DNA from: Brachynemurus nebulosus
Lineage: Eukaryota; Arthropoda; Insecta; Neuroptera; Myrmeleontidae
Length of the DNA stretch: 64,000 nt
Direction of reading: 5' to 3'
NCBI GenBank assembly: GCA_035578155.1
Contig: JAPWDM010000071.1
Location: 1-64,000 of the forward strand
Numbering within the stretch: the stretch's first letter is position 1; every line of letters begins with the position of its first letter. Positions 12,190-23,454 of this stretch are shown in pieces. A program made the translations under genes and the position numbers. A model generated the notes under the pieces. That model saw only the letters and a list, made by a program, of their open reading frames with translations, made no database searches and was not told where the DNA came from.

Positions 12190-12278
12190 TAAGTTGCTTT
12201 TACTGATCGAGAAAATGTTGCGAAAACGAGACCCGCAGGGTCGAGTTTTTGCAATTTTCGAGATCAGTAAAGGCACTT
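12190..12278. repeat. Long hairpin: 38-bp arms around a GC-rich loop
   Basis: Left arm starts AAGTTGCTTTTACTGATCGA (12190) and the right arm ends with the near complement (AGATCAGTAAAGGCACTT, ending 12278). The inner part pairs GCGAAAACGAG with CGAGTTTTTGC, leaving a loop of about 12 bases (ACCCGCAGGGTC) that is itself partly palindromic. Two antiparallel open frames (11857-12276 minus and 12017-12280 plus) run over this hairpin. They contain no domain and are treated as artefacts of the repeat. Confidence 0.75.
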
Positions 12279-12280
12279 AA

Positions 12281-13046
12281 CACATCGTGTATTGTATAAT
12301 ATTTTTTGCACGACCGATTTAAAATAATTAAAGAATAAAAATATAGTAAATTAAAAATAAATTCGGATATTATCGATGAAATTTATATTTCTATGTTATC
12401 ACATAGAATGCCATGAATAAAGATTATAAACTTTTATAGCAACTATACGAATCTTTGTAGTGACAATTGACAACTATATTAGTAAATAAAAAATTAAATG
12501 TCAATATTTAATTGGCGTGAATATTTTTTTGAATTTTCTATTAAAAAAATTGGGGAAAATAGTTAGTTAAACTATAATATTAGTGAAAATAATGAAATTG
12601 ATGAAGAATTTTAATTTTGACTGCAAATTTATTCTTATAAAATGAAAGGAATATTATGAAAACCACAGAAAATTTTAATGACTGAGCGACCTTTTGAAAT
12701 GTCAATAAAATATGAAGACTAATGGCAACAATAATAATAGTAATAATATTGTGCAAACTAGTGAAAATTTTCATATTAATCAATTTATTTTCCTAATTGT
12801 TCAAATTGCCCTTTTAATTTCAATATAAATAAATAATTACAATCATTTCTGAGCTAATTTTACTTGCCACACTCCTATTCACTTACCGGGCGCCTATTTT
12901 ACTTACCGCACTGTGTATTTTTGGTCTCCATGGATATAAACAAACGTTCGGGAAATGTAACTTACCAGCATTGCCAACAGCATCGGTAAATGCATGAAAA
13001 TACACGATCGTGCAAAAATTTTTTTTTAAGCCAAATAGTCATTTTT
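12281..13046. other. AT-rich sequence, no gene seen
   Basis: The region contains several TTACTTACCG / ACTTACCGGGC words at 12860-12910 that look repeat-like. No gene or bounded element was recognised. Confidence 0.4.
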
Positions 13047-13242
13047 GATACATATGCGTAAAGAGAGGTATTCTAGTAGGCTTAAATTGGGGCACGAGTC
13101 TAAGGGACTGACGTATACACAACGAGATCGAATGAGGCGAGTGGGAGTAAGCGCACGAGATCTCGTTGTGTATGCGTCAGCCACTTTAGCGAGTGCCCCA
13201 GTTTAAAAGCCTATTAGATACCTCTCTTTACGTATACGTATC
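13047..13242. repeat. Palindromic repeat of about 196 bp
   Basis: The left arm runs GATACATATGCGTAAAGAGA, then AGGCTTAAATTGGGGCACGAG, and GACGTATACACAACGAGATC. The right arm is its imperfect complement and ends ACGTATACGTATC at 13242. A spacer of about 27 bp (13126-13155) lies in the centre. Some indels between the arms show it is not newly formed. No protein is encoded. The unit probably belongs to the larger inverted structure that continues to 13637. Confidence 0.7.
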
Positions 13243-13637
13243 GAACATAATTTTTTATAACGACGGCTTCTAAAGTTTAATAGAGAGTAAAAAATTAATT
13301 ATCTTAAGCAATTTTAGAAAATAGTAGGGTTAATTTCATTTTATAATGTTATATGAAAAACAAATTTTTTTTATTAATTTGTAGATCATTTTTATTTATT
13401 TTTTATTAATTTGTTGATCGTTTCCATGTTTAATTTGAATATGCTTATCATTGACAAATGAATGTCATTATTTTCTCGCATAGTTTTAGCTACTTTCACG
13501 CACAGTTGTACTTTCGCGCACAGTTACTGTCGTTTGTTTTACAATGATATGAAAACTGCTCTTTACGCCCACTACACAACGCTCGAATATTGAACTCTAG
13601 AAGCGGGTGTTATAAAAAATAAATTTTGTTCATAATA
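13243..13637. repeat. Inverted-repeat segment next to the palindrome
   Basis: TCGAACATAATTTTTTATAA followed by CGACGGCTTCTAAAG (13241-13275) is inverted, with changes, at 13597-13637 (complement: GAACAAAATTTATTTTTTAT, AACACCCGCTTCTAGAG). The interior holds the tandem-like words TTTCACGCACAGT and TTTCGCGCACAGT (about 13494-13526). It may be a second TIR element that abuts the palindrome, or part of the same one. Confidence 0.45.
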
Positions 13638-14757
13638 TTTTAAAAATATTTTGGATATTACTCCAGTATATTGAATAAGTATATTGAAAATTCACCATAC
13701 TATTGAAAATTTGCTGTTCTATACTACAAGTACTATTTCGATTATGAACTGTGTTACCCTATACACATACATTACAAAATAAATGTAGTAATAACGAAAC
13801 ACCTCTCTCTATAGAATATTTGAAAATTATTTGTAACGTAGCCGGTTGTTACCTCCAATAAGTATAATAGTCATTTGTGACCGACACAAAACCCGTTCGT
13901 CCGTACATCCATTCTATCAGCATCGACATAATATTCGAACTATATATAGGTGGCTCTATACATGGACAATATTAATTCAACATACCAATATTATCAATTG
14001 TACACAACGCATGTAGCTCGCTTGACCAACTTATAAAGATTCTGTAACCTTTTGTGTGCTTTTCACAATGACCTTTTGTAGTATAGAGTAAAAGTTAACA
14101 CTTCAGCAACAACAATCACCACCGACAATGACAGCAAATTGTTAAGTCGGGGGGTGAACGGGGTGACTCTCACCTCGGTGCAAAAAGGATCTCGAAACTA
14201 AAACCGACAAACATAACAAACGATTTTCGTACGGTCCTAACATCATATTATAACAAAATTGTGTGTATTTAGTCACACACAAAATAGAGGTGTTGATGAT
14301 AATGGAAACGCATACATACTCTATTTGTAGATTAATGTTACATATATACATAGGTACATCGCCCGACATCGACCTTTCAAGAGCTTCATAATAATTGGAA
14401 AGTTGAAAAGTGCCGTTTTTAATGTAATATGTGTGTATTGGTTTTACGCACAAATTAATTTTGTAAAAAAAAGAGAACGAAGAAAGTTGTAATGTAGCGA
14501 AATTTTTCATGAATTAAAAAAAATACCCCTGTCGCAGCATCCTGCATAACATAACGCATTTCCGTTTATAAAAATTAGTTTTTCTTGGAAACTAGTTGAC
14601 AGAGAATAATACTTTGAAGACCTTTTCGATGTGATTTTTTCTCCACTTTCCAATGGTGTAAACTAAAATTCACAACAATTTTTGAATATGAGGCAATTTT
14701 GGCAATACACTAATTTTTTTACAAAAAATGCCCCAAAAACTATGTTCCGGACATAGG
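13638..14757. other. AT-rich sequence, no gene seen
   Basis: A minus-strand frame of 122 codons (14142-14510) has no motif that I recognise and no supporting structure. Nothing else stands out. Confidence 0.4.
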
Positions 14758-14859
14758 ACGTGTCTGGTTAACGATCGAATGGTTTGGGACTTCCAACATT
14801 TTCACCAAATTTTGTAAACGTAGGACATTTCGTTCGAGAGTTATCGTGCGGACACACAC

Positions 14860-14933
<74 letters not shown>

Positions 14934-14934
14934 T

Positions 14935-15004
<70 letters not shown>

Positions 15005-15110
15005 GTATATAAATGTTAGTGAATATTCTTTTTGGTTTCTAGCAACCTGAAAACAAACTTCTGCCATAGTCCCGGGCTCAAGTTGCGTCACGACAGTGGC
15101 TGTAATAGTT
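14758..15110 (-). repeat. Interspersed repeat with CA/TA-rich tail
   Basis: The block CATTTCGTTCGAGAGTTATC, then GTGCGGACACACACACA, leads into a long TA run. Beyond the run, GACTATGGCAGAAG (complement of 15057-15070) and CCCGGGCTCAAGTTGCG appear. The composition, a non-repetitive stub that passes into CA then TA repeats, resembles the tail of an insect retroposon family. That attribution is inference from form only. A 107-codon frame across it codes mostly for alternating Tyr-Ile from the microsatellite and is not a gene. Confidence 0.4.
14863..15002. repeat. (TA)n microsatellite
   Basis: About 140 bp of TA repeats, interrupted once by AGATAGATA near 14931-14939 and preceded by a short (CA)n run. 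It is likely to be length-variable between individuals and a place for assembly error. Confidence 0.95.
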
Positions 15111-16315
15111 GAATTTCATTCTAGAATAAACTGTCAATGAGGGGTGGCACACAGCTTCCTCGTACTCATAATAGCTTTTTCTCCAATTGTTAATGAAATT
15201 GCTTATTAACTGTACAATAGGCTATTTAGGTAAGCTATGTTTTACATATAGCGCAGTGGAACGAAATTTTCTACTTTACAAACGACTGTAAAGTGTAGTA
15301 ACCACAGCTTACTATTAGAATCGAACGAATTTGAAACGAGAGATCTTTAATTGTCTCCGCAGCTGATGTGGATAAAATCAATAAGTAGGTAGGTAATAAA
15401 ACAAATGTAGGTAGCACCGTAGCATAGGGGACCATATAGATAGTAATTCGCATAATTTCGGATAATTCCGAAGTTATGTTAATTGTTGAGATTTTCGGAC
15501 ACAGAGACGGACATATAGGTGGGCCGACAGATAGAAACGAAACCATAATTTCCCGGGAAGATATAAAATGTAAAATGCGCGTGAAAATTTTCATTTTAGG
15601 GTAAAAAAATTTTCATACTTCAAAAGTGATCACAATGTTTTCATTATTTTATTAGTGTTGGAAACAAAATAATTTTCAAACAAGACTACTATAGTTACAT
15701 CTAACTGATAAAATATGTTAAATTTCTATAAACTGAGAGTAATTAACATTTTGGTGGTTTAAAAATATATACTTACTTACATTGTTTAAATTTCATTACC
15801 ACTTCAAACAATAAAATCGGATTAAGACGTAAATTATATAATATTGTACCAAGATTTGTATGTAAGTAATATGAACATATGTACGAAATATGATAAAAGA
15901 AAATGAGGTAGTTTTGAGCATTAAATATGTTGTAAAATGAAATGTGCGACGAGACGTAATATAAATTAACTACACTAATGCTAAATTTAACACTAACAAA
16001 ACTGTCTGTCTGCACAAATTTTAATTAATTTGCTAACATGTTATAAAATTCAACTGTAGGTATACATATAGCTAGAGCTAAATGTACATTTACTATTTAT
16101 AAATGTACTAACGTAATTATTAATAAATTTACATCAGCAGTGATATTTTATTTAAAAATTAAGAATATAATAGTTTTACATATAATAAACCAAAATATGT
16201 AGCAAGGGACCAAACTAGAATGTCTATCAAACTGTTCCACTTGTAGCCAGTGGGTGACGTAAAATCTCCCCACTATGTTGTGTAGGTAGGTACACACTGT
16301 TTGCAATGGTGTTGG
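15111..16315. other. AT-rich sequence, no gene seen
   Basis: The part at 15480-15600 (GGACACAGAGACGGACATAT and TTCCCGGGAAGATATAAAAT) has the look of an old retroelement remnant. A 107-codon minus frame across it shows no reverse-transcriptase motif. Otherwise nothing was recognised. Confidence 0.35.
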
Positions 16316-16367
16316 TTTGGTGTTTTGTAGTAGCGTGCGTATTCACACACACTACTACAAAACACCA
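16316..16367. repeat. Hairpin with 17-bp perfect arms
   Basis: TTGGTGTTTTGTAGTAG and its exact complement CTACTACAAAACACCAA enclose an 18-base loop rich in CGTGCG/CACACA. It stands alone; no surrounding element ends were recognised. Confidence 0.75.
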
Positions 16368-16545
16368 ATTTATGGGACAGACCAACCTGTCCAATTTATT
16401 CAAGTAACAATGTCGGACAATGTATTAAAATGCACTGTGTGTTCGGCGACGGACACCGATTGACTACATGTCTTAAGCCGTGTCGGGCACACTCTGGACT
16501 CATCACTAGTTACAATTTTCTACACTTACGCTGAGGGCTTAATAT

Positions 16546-16770
16546 GTAGATTTCTTGAAGCAGTTTTTATACCAAAATCCAGCGTTAATTACCGCATAAA
16601 ATAGTAGAAACATATACCATGTTTGAAAGAAGCCACGTCCCATAAGGATCTGTCCAAAATTCGTAGATTTCTTAAAGCAGTCTTTACACCAAAATCCAGC
16701 GTTCATTATACCGTATAAAATAGTAGAAATATATAACATGGTTGAAAGAAGCCCCGTTCCATAAGGATCT
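16546..16770 (+). repeat. Tandem repeat, two units of about 117 bp
   Basis: Each unit starts GTAGATTTCTTRAAGCAGT and ends CATAAGGATCT. Shared words are CCAAAATCCAGCGTT, AAATAGTAGAAAYATATA and TGAAAGAAGCC. The minus-strand frame of 132 codons (16539-16937) simply reads through both units, which is why its protein repeats a GFW-K-CFKKST block twice. I do not accept it as a gene. Confidence 0.8.
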
Positions 16771-18234
16771 ATTATAAGGTGTCCACTTTTTGAGAAACCG
16801 AGAAAGGTCACGAAATTTCCATTAAATGCCATACCTATTGTATTCCTTTTTCCTCTACAATAGGAGGATACTATAGTATAGTACCCTGAATAAAAATAAT
16901 CTAAAAATTGCGGCTTATTTAGGATTTTGGATGCCATTGATAGCGTCGGTGCTAACGGTTTTGGTTTTATTAAAAATTTCTTGTCTTTATTTCTTTAAGG
17001 TTAACGTCAGAAACTTCAAAACATTCCTAAATTTTACTCCTTCGTAAATTCTACTATTTAAGAAAAAAATAACTGAAGCCTCGAAATGACCTAAAAATTG
17101 TGTTTTTTGTAAAATAAAACAGCTGCAAATTGAGATATTTATAGGATTTTGAGTGCCATCCACAACCTCGATATTGATGATTCGATTGGACTTCCTTATA
17201 TTCATTTTCGCCTTAAAAAAAATGAATTTTAAATTGCAAATATTTTTCAATAAAGTCAACGGAAAACTTCAACATCGTTTGAAAAGCCGAAAAAAGTCAT
17301 AAAAAAAATTTGTGTGTCTTTACTTTTAAGTTGCCAAAAATCATTTTCGCCAATATCTCAAAAAATACTGAATTCGAATTTTTAATAAACGACAGAGACC
17401 GGATTGGTTCGGCCAGATTGTCGGCGTATGTTTCAAACATGCAAAAAGCTTCTCCATACAAAATTACAAATGGAGGAAAATTTTAAACGATGTGCACGTT
17501 AGCTTTTGGGCTATGTGCTACTTCCCAAATCCTCCCCTACAGGGATTTTCTAAGAAAAATCCAATTAAACATTTTAAGAATCACACCGTTAAAAATTTTA
17601 TAAATAATACGCAACTACGTACAAAAAGAATTACGTTTGTAACAAAAAGAGGTGTTACAGAAATAACTAAATTACATTTACCTATTCAAAAGTATTATTA
17701 TTAATTGAAGCCAATAACCTGAAGTTCATTGTCACCATACACTCAAAATAAAAAAGAACCTGTTGATTAGTTTCGATCAATTTATTGAACTTTCTTTTTG
17801 TATTAGGTAACCTTTTATCCGTGTTTAATCTAATAAACAGCATGCATCAAAAAAAATACATAATAAAATTACCACCTTCCAAACCGCACTTGTTAATGGT
17901 TTGCAAATAAGTTTTTTTTTGCAAACCATACCACGTGGCTTAAATGAATGAATTTAACGAAGGATCAAATCACCAAATATTATAACTCTTTTAGAAAAAC
18001 TACTATAGATGAATTTGGCTTTTTAAAGAGAACGTGTTTTTTTAATTTAAAGATTTTATCATTCAAGTTTTGTATAATAGTTTCTTAATAGAATTTTGAT
18101 AATTTAAATATGGTAAAAAAAAAAAACAACGATGTAATAGCAACAAGATATTTATTATTGGTATTATACAGACAACGACAGATACTTTTAATTTTTTTTT
18201 ATGTCGTTGCTTAATTATTATGCAAGATCTTTTG
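16771..18234. other. AT-rich sequence; one small hairpin
   Basis: ATGGTTTGCAAA (about 17897-17908) pairs with TTTGCAAACCAT (17919-17930). A 70-codon frame at 17492-17704 lacks any motif. Words such as AATATCTCAAAAAATACTG are typical repeat filler in insect genomes, but no boundary was found. Confidence 0.4.
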
Positions 18235-18242
18235 GTAATCAT

Positions 18243-18930
18243 CAGAGATGGGAAGAAAAGGTCCTTAACAGAGTCGCCATATAAAATATTTTGTACTGGG
18301 GGGCTACGAATAGAGCTGGAGGGCTGTCATAAAACGTAAAAATATTATCAATCTTTTTAAAAATCAGTTTTACCACGTTTTATTATTAATACCACATCGT
18401 TAATGTTATTTTGTGTCTGTTTGTGTTTTTTAATTGCCAATATTATGAATCATTTTGCTTGTTATATGTACATACATATCTAATATTTTTCTAATGCAAA
18501 AACAAAACCATCTTCAATCTTGTGAGCGACCTACTAGAGTGATATAATCTACTAATACAATCAATTTTGTTTACATTAAAACAGGTATAAAGAAGGTGAG
18601 ATATAGATATTATTTAAATAATCATAAAGGAAATAGAGATATTGTTTACATTATAAATGTTTTGAGTTCGTCTAAATTAATTTCTATTACAGTCGACCAA
18701 TTATTTATTCAACATTAATTTTTTTTAAATTATTTTTAAAATTAAAATTATATATTAAATTATGAAAAATGGGTAATTTTTGATTTTTACTGATTTGTTC
18801 TCAAAAGCTTCCTTAGCCTAATCTTCAAATCCAGAGGAAAATCCTCAGCTTTGTAATAAAATTTATAGCCCCCCAATCCAAAATATTTTATATGGCGATT
18901 CTGTTAGGGACCACTGTTTTCCCAAGTCTG
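18243..18930. mobile_element. hAT-type element with long TIRs and perfect 8-bp TSD
   Basis: The 688-bp element is flanked by GTAATCAT at 18235-18242 and again at 18931-18938, an exact 8-bp duplication. The TIRs are about 65 bp. The left begins CAGAGATGGGAAGAAAAGG and the right complement begins CAGACTTGGGAAAACAGTGG; both continue with TCGCCATATAAAATATTTTG and GGGGGGCTA. No transposase frame is inside, so it is a non-autonomous copy. The exact TSD and good TIR match suggest a fairly recent insertion. Confidence 0.9.
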
Positions 18931-18938
18931 GTAATCAT

Positions 18939-19839
18939 ATTTAGTAATTTATTGCTTGAAGAAGTATCGGCAGATTATACATATACACTGACTAGTGAAT
19001 ATGATATGAAGTATGTAAATATCAGATTTTATTCAGTATGAAAAGTAATGTTCGTATTTGGAATCAAAATTAGTCAACTATTTTCAAAAGTCAAAAACTA
19101 AGCGTATGTTTCGTTTTTTTATTTTTTTATTTTTTTTAAATTGAATGAAAGTGAAATTTTTTAATTACATCCAGACAAATTATTATATTTTTAACAGCAA
19201 GACAATCGGACAGTGACCTTTATTTGAAATAGCACTACTGTCTAATGTAGGTACTGCAGTTTCGAATGGCGTATTTTTAATTTTAATAAACTAAAATGAA
19301 TAATGAGTTAATTATTTTTTACTGTGGGAATGTAGATTCAAAATTTGCTTCAAACAAGTTTGGGTATTTATTTTAAAAAAAAAGAGAGATTACAATTTTT
19401 TATTAAAATTGAAAAAAATTCAAAAGCAGATCCAAAGTAAATATTTTGGAATTAACTTCGTCGCTCAATGGTAGTCATGTGAGAAGGTACTACAGTCCGA
19501 TGAAATAAAGTTATTCACTGTGGTAGCAGAGCTGGGGAAACAAATAAATACTTATTTACAAGAACAATATTAAATTCACTACATATTTTAACTGTAAATA
19601 CTTTTTATGATAAAATTTCAGAAAAACAATATTTCATTGAAGTAAAAAAATAATAACTCTTTTTTTAAATTCATTTCTATTTATATTCTTAGAAATACAA
19701 CAATCCCAGCTGACAAATACAATTCTTACAAATACAATTATAAATACACAGAAGTATGCACTGTAGAGGCATTTAATGCGAGACCTGACTCGCTTTATTT
19801 CTGTTAATGTTTTCTTTTTTTTCTTCGCTTGACATAAAG
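18939..19839. other. AT-rich sequence, no gene seen
   Basis: No open frame above 60 codons and no recognised repeat boundary. Confidence 0.45.
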
Positions 19840-19847
19840 ATCTAGAT

Positions 19848-20046
19848 CAGTGTTTCCTAAACTTCTTTATCGCGAAACATTTTTTACGGTCTTAAATTTA
19901 TACGGAACACTATTTCCAACAGACTTGGCGAGCAAAAACAAATCCTAGCAACGTCATCTCATGACATTAAAACAAAAGTCATTCAGTAATTTTCAGAAAA
20001 TAAGTACCCTTAACCATCACAAAAAAACACATTTTGGAAACCACTG
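19848..20046. mobile_element. Short hAT MITE with 8-bp TSD
   Basis: The 199-bp element starts CAGTGTTTCCTAAACTT and ends with the complement of CAGTGGTTTCCAAAATG. The flanks are ATCTAGAT (19840-19847) and ATCTAGAA (20047-20054), matching at seven of eight positions. There is no coding capacity. Confidence 0.85.
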
Positions 20047-20054
20047 ATCTAGAA

Positions 20055-21172
20055 AATAAAATCGTTATCTAGATAAACTTTCATCTCATGTCTTCTGGTT
20101 AGCATTATTGGAACAAAGCTATAAAAAAATATGAAATCGTTACTACTTTAACAGTAAAAGAAGGTAAAGACAAAACGAAATAAAACATCAAAGTAAACAC
20201 ACTTTATATAAAATATTACATGTAGTTTAGTAGGGAATACTGGTCAAAAATTATGGTAACCATTTTCGGTGGTAATGCACGGTGATGCAATCAGCACAAG
20301 TACACCACTCATTCGATTCACTACATTATAGTCTATCTGACCACCCATCCGTTCTCGTTCGTTTGGTCACTACTGTTGGTTGGCGTTGATAAATCAAAGA
20401 ATCAATAGTGAAACGCGACTATCATGACAAAACTAGCCCCGGAAAGATTACTGGGGAAAATATTTCTGTGTGCTTGTGCTAGAAGCTAACTTGTTTGTAC
20501 GCTACCAGCAAACATAATATGAACGTGAATATAAACGATACATAACTGTCAAATGGTCAACTACGCCACGATTTTCTCATCTCTTGTGCATGCACGATGA
20601 TTGAAAAACGTGTACAATTTTACTTACCATACATGTGGAGCGACTAATCAAAAAGCATTTTGTCACAAAAATTCAAAATTGAATTAGATATAAAATCTTC
20701 CATCACACGAGACAATTCAATTTCCGTAAAAAAAACATTTTTACCCCATTAAAATTAAGCAAGAAAATGATGAATTTATTCAAATCGCGTTGTTTTCATA
20801 ATCGCATGATTGATTGAAACAATGTTTTGTCCAACGACCAATGGGAATCAGCAAGCAACATGTTCTGATTGGTTCGCTGGGTCATGTGACCGACACATAT
20901 GATTTGCGCGAGTGTTGTGTAATGGTTGTGTATATGAAAATAATCTATATGTGTAATATTTTATTAATAAAATTTAGATAACGTTTGTTAGTGGTGAAAG
21001 ATATTTTAATTCGTTTAAATTGAAATATTATTTAAGGAAAGTGTTTTATCCACGATGAAATGAATCCAAATATGTTTTGTTCAATCCGTCTGTTCAAACA
21101 GTGTTTTGCCTATCATATAAAAACATTTTAACGAAAAATCAACTTTAATTGTACTTTCGATCATGTGAGGAG
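20055..21172. other. AT-rich sequence with a GC-richer patch, no gene seen
   Basis: Around 20820-20930 there is a somewhat GC-richer stretch with CCAATGGG and GATTGGTTCG (CCAAT boxes on both strands). This could be a regulatory patch or chance. No transcript structure can be inferred. Confidence 0.35.
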
Positions 21173-21176
21173 TAGT

Positions 21177-21779
21177 CGAACAGAAGGTAACATTTCCACT
21201 TTTTGACTTTTTGCTTTTTTTTGCAGAATCGTACTTATATCTAAAAACTACACATCCTAGTTGAATTTGGCGTGTTTAGTAGCAATAATTTTCCCCTAAA
21301 AATGAGTCCCAATTTCGGTTTTCGAACAAAAGGGAACATATACATTTCTTTACAAAAGTATTGCTTTAGTTCTAACAAAAAGTGACAATTTCTTATGTAA
21401 TATTAGATTTAGATTTAGATTATTAGATTTAGTAACTGAAAACACTAGAGAAAGTAAATCAAAGTTTCTTCGAACGACTGTTTTATCATTCATTAACACT
21501 ATCTGTAACAAAAGGTAACATTTCCATTTAATGATTATCAAAAATTGACATTCTAAGATCTAAGTTTTACTGACAAAAGGTAACATTTTCAAAATTCAAA
21601 CTCAGTTATCTCCTGTAGTATGAAAGTTTTTAAATTAGACGTAAGGTAATTTTTTTCAAGGTATATTTATGCATAAACAGAATATTTTTAAAAATAAATA
21701 CTTACTCTTTAAGCACATTTTAGTGATTTCTGAAAAAAAAGCAACGACGGAAATGTTACCTTCTGTTCGACTACTCCTC
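21177..21779. mobile_element. TIR element with GAGGAGTAGTCGAACAGAAG ends
   Basis: Left end GAGGAGTAGTCGAACAGAAG followed by GTAACATTTCC is repeated in inverted form at 21749-21779. ATGT occurs on both sides (21173-21176 and 21780-21783), a possible 4-bp TSD. The word AAGGTAACATTTYC recurs inside at about 21512-21528 and 21575-21591, and again at 48586-48604. The superfamily cannot be named from this. A minus frame of 63 codons inside has no motif. Confidence 0.65.
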
Positions 21780-21783
21780 ATGT

Positions 21784-22437
21784 AATCTTATAAGAATAAC
21801 ACACAAATTGAAAAATATAAACCCTTAAATGATACGTTGAATAGTTTTTGGTGTTTTTCCAACATTTTGGTAATTGTGACAAAACACGTTTTGAATAGTC
21901 ACTCCACAGTCATATATGGATGTCCATCCATACATCTGCTGCGGTAGCGTAGCTCAATGTTACTCCACTGGCAAAGACAAATGATTGCTGCTTACAATAT
22001 TTTCTTTCTTGTCGTCTACAGGAACGGGGTTCATAACCCTTATAATACGTACCCATGTATATGTTTAAGTAACAAAAATTTATTGCAAGAGTATATTACT
22101 ACTATGTACGTTGTGTTACGCAAATGTTCATGCTATACATACCAATCCCACTTGAACGAAATTGCAATTTTTTTCTCCTTTGTGTGAAAAGAAAAATATA
22201 AACTAGAGCTTCGTGACGAAGATCTATTTCGACTGTACGTTTTAGCTGATTGTATTCCGAAAACGATACCGGTTTTATTATAATCCTTCTATAAAAATCA
22301 GAGCTGACTTTCGTTTTTATATTAGAAAATTTTTTTGCCCTTCGCTACGTTTCGTTTGTGCTCGGCCATAGCGTTGTGATTCGACCACTCATGGTTATGT
22401 GTTTCTAAAGTGTATATCTTGGCGTTTATCTATCTAA
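21784..22437. other. AT-rich sequence, no gene seen
   Basis: At 21943-22040 the words GGTAGCGTAGCTCAATG and GGGGTTCATAACCC faintly recall tRNA promoter boxes, but their spacing is too wide. Nothing else was recognised. Confidence 0.35.
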
Positions 22438-22560
22438 ATTAAGGATGTTTTGGAGGTACAATCGGAGATAAAAGTACATAAAATTAGAAATTTGTGACTA
22501 ATTGCGTTGTACAACAAACTATGAGGTAAGTAAATAGTTATCTTTGCTAAATAATAGCTA

Positions 22561-23454
22561 CGAGAGGAGGTCAAAAAGTTCGCGGAATGGCGGGGAAAAA
22601 GGGTGAAATGAAACACTCAACTATTTCTCCTCTTCAATATATTCTCTCTTAAGTCTAATACATTTTTCGGATCTGTCATGCAACTTATTAATTCCGTCGA
22701 AAAAAAAAGATTTGTCTTGAGCGTCAAAATAGGCCCAAATCGCCGACATGACTTCATCAACGTCGTTAAATTTTCTTTCACGCAGCTCTTTCTTCATGTT
22801 TGGAAATAAATAATAGTTGCTGGGGACTAAATCTGGATTGTAGGGTGGGTTCGAAACCGCATCGGTGAATGACAGCCATCGTAACATGGCTTGTGTGCAC
22901 AGGGGCATTGTCATGCAAAAGCAGTTTTCCCCTTTTGTTAGATTTCCCCTTCTTTTTTCTTTAATAGGTTCTTTTAATCGATCTAGTAAGGAAGTGTAAT
23001 ACTCTCCCGTTATGGAAACGCCACGTTCTTTATAATTGATCAAAAGGATACCTTTAGTATCCCAAAAGATGGTCGCCATGATCTTTCCAGCCGATTGAGA
23101 AACCTTAAATTTTTTTGGAGGGGGTGTACGTTTTTTATGCCACCGCACCGACTCTTGCTTTGATTCAGATTCATAACGGTGAACCCAAGTTTCATCACCA
23201 GTTATAATTAGGGCCACCAGTTCCTCCTTTTGTTCGCTACAGCGGTCTAAAAACTTGCTAGAACAATCGACGCGTTCTCGTTTTTCTCCATAGTGGCTAG
23301 TTTCTTCCCCACTGACTTGTTTGCTCGTTGATAACTCAAAAGCTACTGACCTGATTAGGCTGGAATTTGGTATATATAGTAACAACGAGTCACTCAATTA
23401 CCGCCTACCCGGATGACCAACCTCGCCATTCCGCGAACTTTTGACCTCCCCTCG
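22561..23454 (-). mobile_element. Internally deleted mariner element
   Basis: The 894-bp element is flanked by TA (22559-22560 and 23455-23456). The imperfect TIRs are about 33 bp: CGAGAGGAGGTCAAAAAGTT at the left, and the right complement is CGAGGGGAGGTCAAAAGTTC; both continue into CGCGGAATGGCG. Full-length mariners are about 1.3 kb, so about 0.4 kb is missing, corresponding to the transposase N-terminus. The insertion target is a copy of repeat R1, so the mariner is younger than that repeat. Confidence 0.9.
22621..23397 (-). pseudogene. Mariner transposase relic, catalytic domain only
   Basis: The open frame has 258 codons; an intact mariner transposase is about 345 residues. Cut-and-paste transposition is the ancestral role. 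Visible motifs are TGDETWVHRYE with the first catalytic Asp (residue 68), the RWHKK region, and PPYNPDLVPSNYYLFPN (about 184-200). The second catalytic block is out of frame: an alternative frame at about 22860-22925 reads LHDNAPVHTSHVTM, so two compensating frameshifts bracket it. The third catalytic Asp of the PSD motif is Asn (codon at 22816-22818). The two paired helix-turn-helix DNA-binding motifs of the N-terminus are absent; the first 40 or so residues do not look like mariner. The protein is therefore inactive three times over. Confidence 0.88.

Noticed and set aside
11857..12280. Opposed frames of 139 (minus) and 87 (plus) codons
   Set aside because: They run over the same hairpin repeat on opposite strands and show no domain.
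14768..15091. 107-codon minus frame with Tyr-Ile repeats
   Set aside because: It is a translation of the TA microsatellite.
16539..16937. 132-codon minus frame with an internal repeat
   Set aside because: The repeat in the protein is caused by the 117-bp tandem DNA repeat; no family motif.
20820..20930. Possible promoter with CCAAT boxes
   Set aside because: No TATA/Inr arrangement, no adjacent exon and no splice-like context; two CCAAT words are not enough.
21943..22040. Possible tRNA gene (GGTAGCGTAGCTCAATG and GGGGTTCATAACCC)
   Set aside because: The box-like words are too far apart, and no acceptor or anticodon stem can be drawn.
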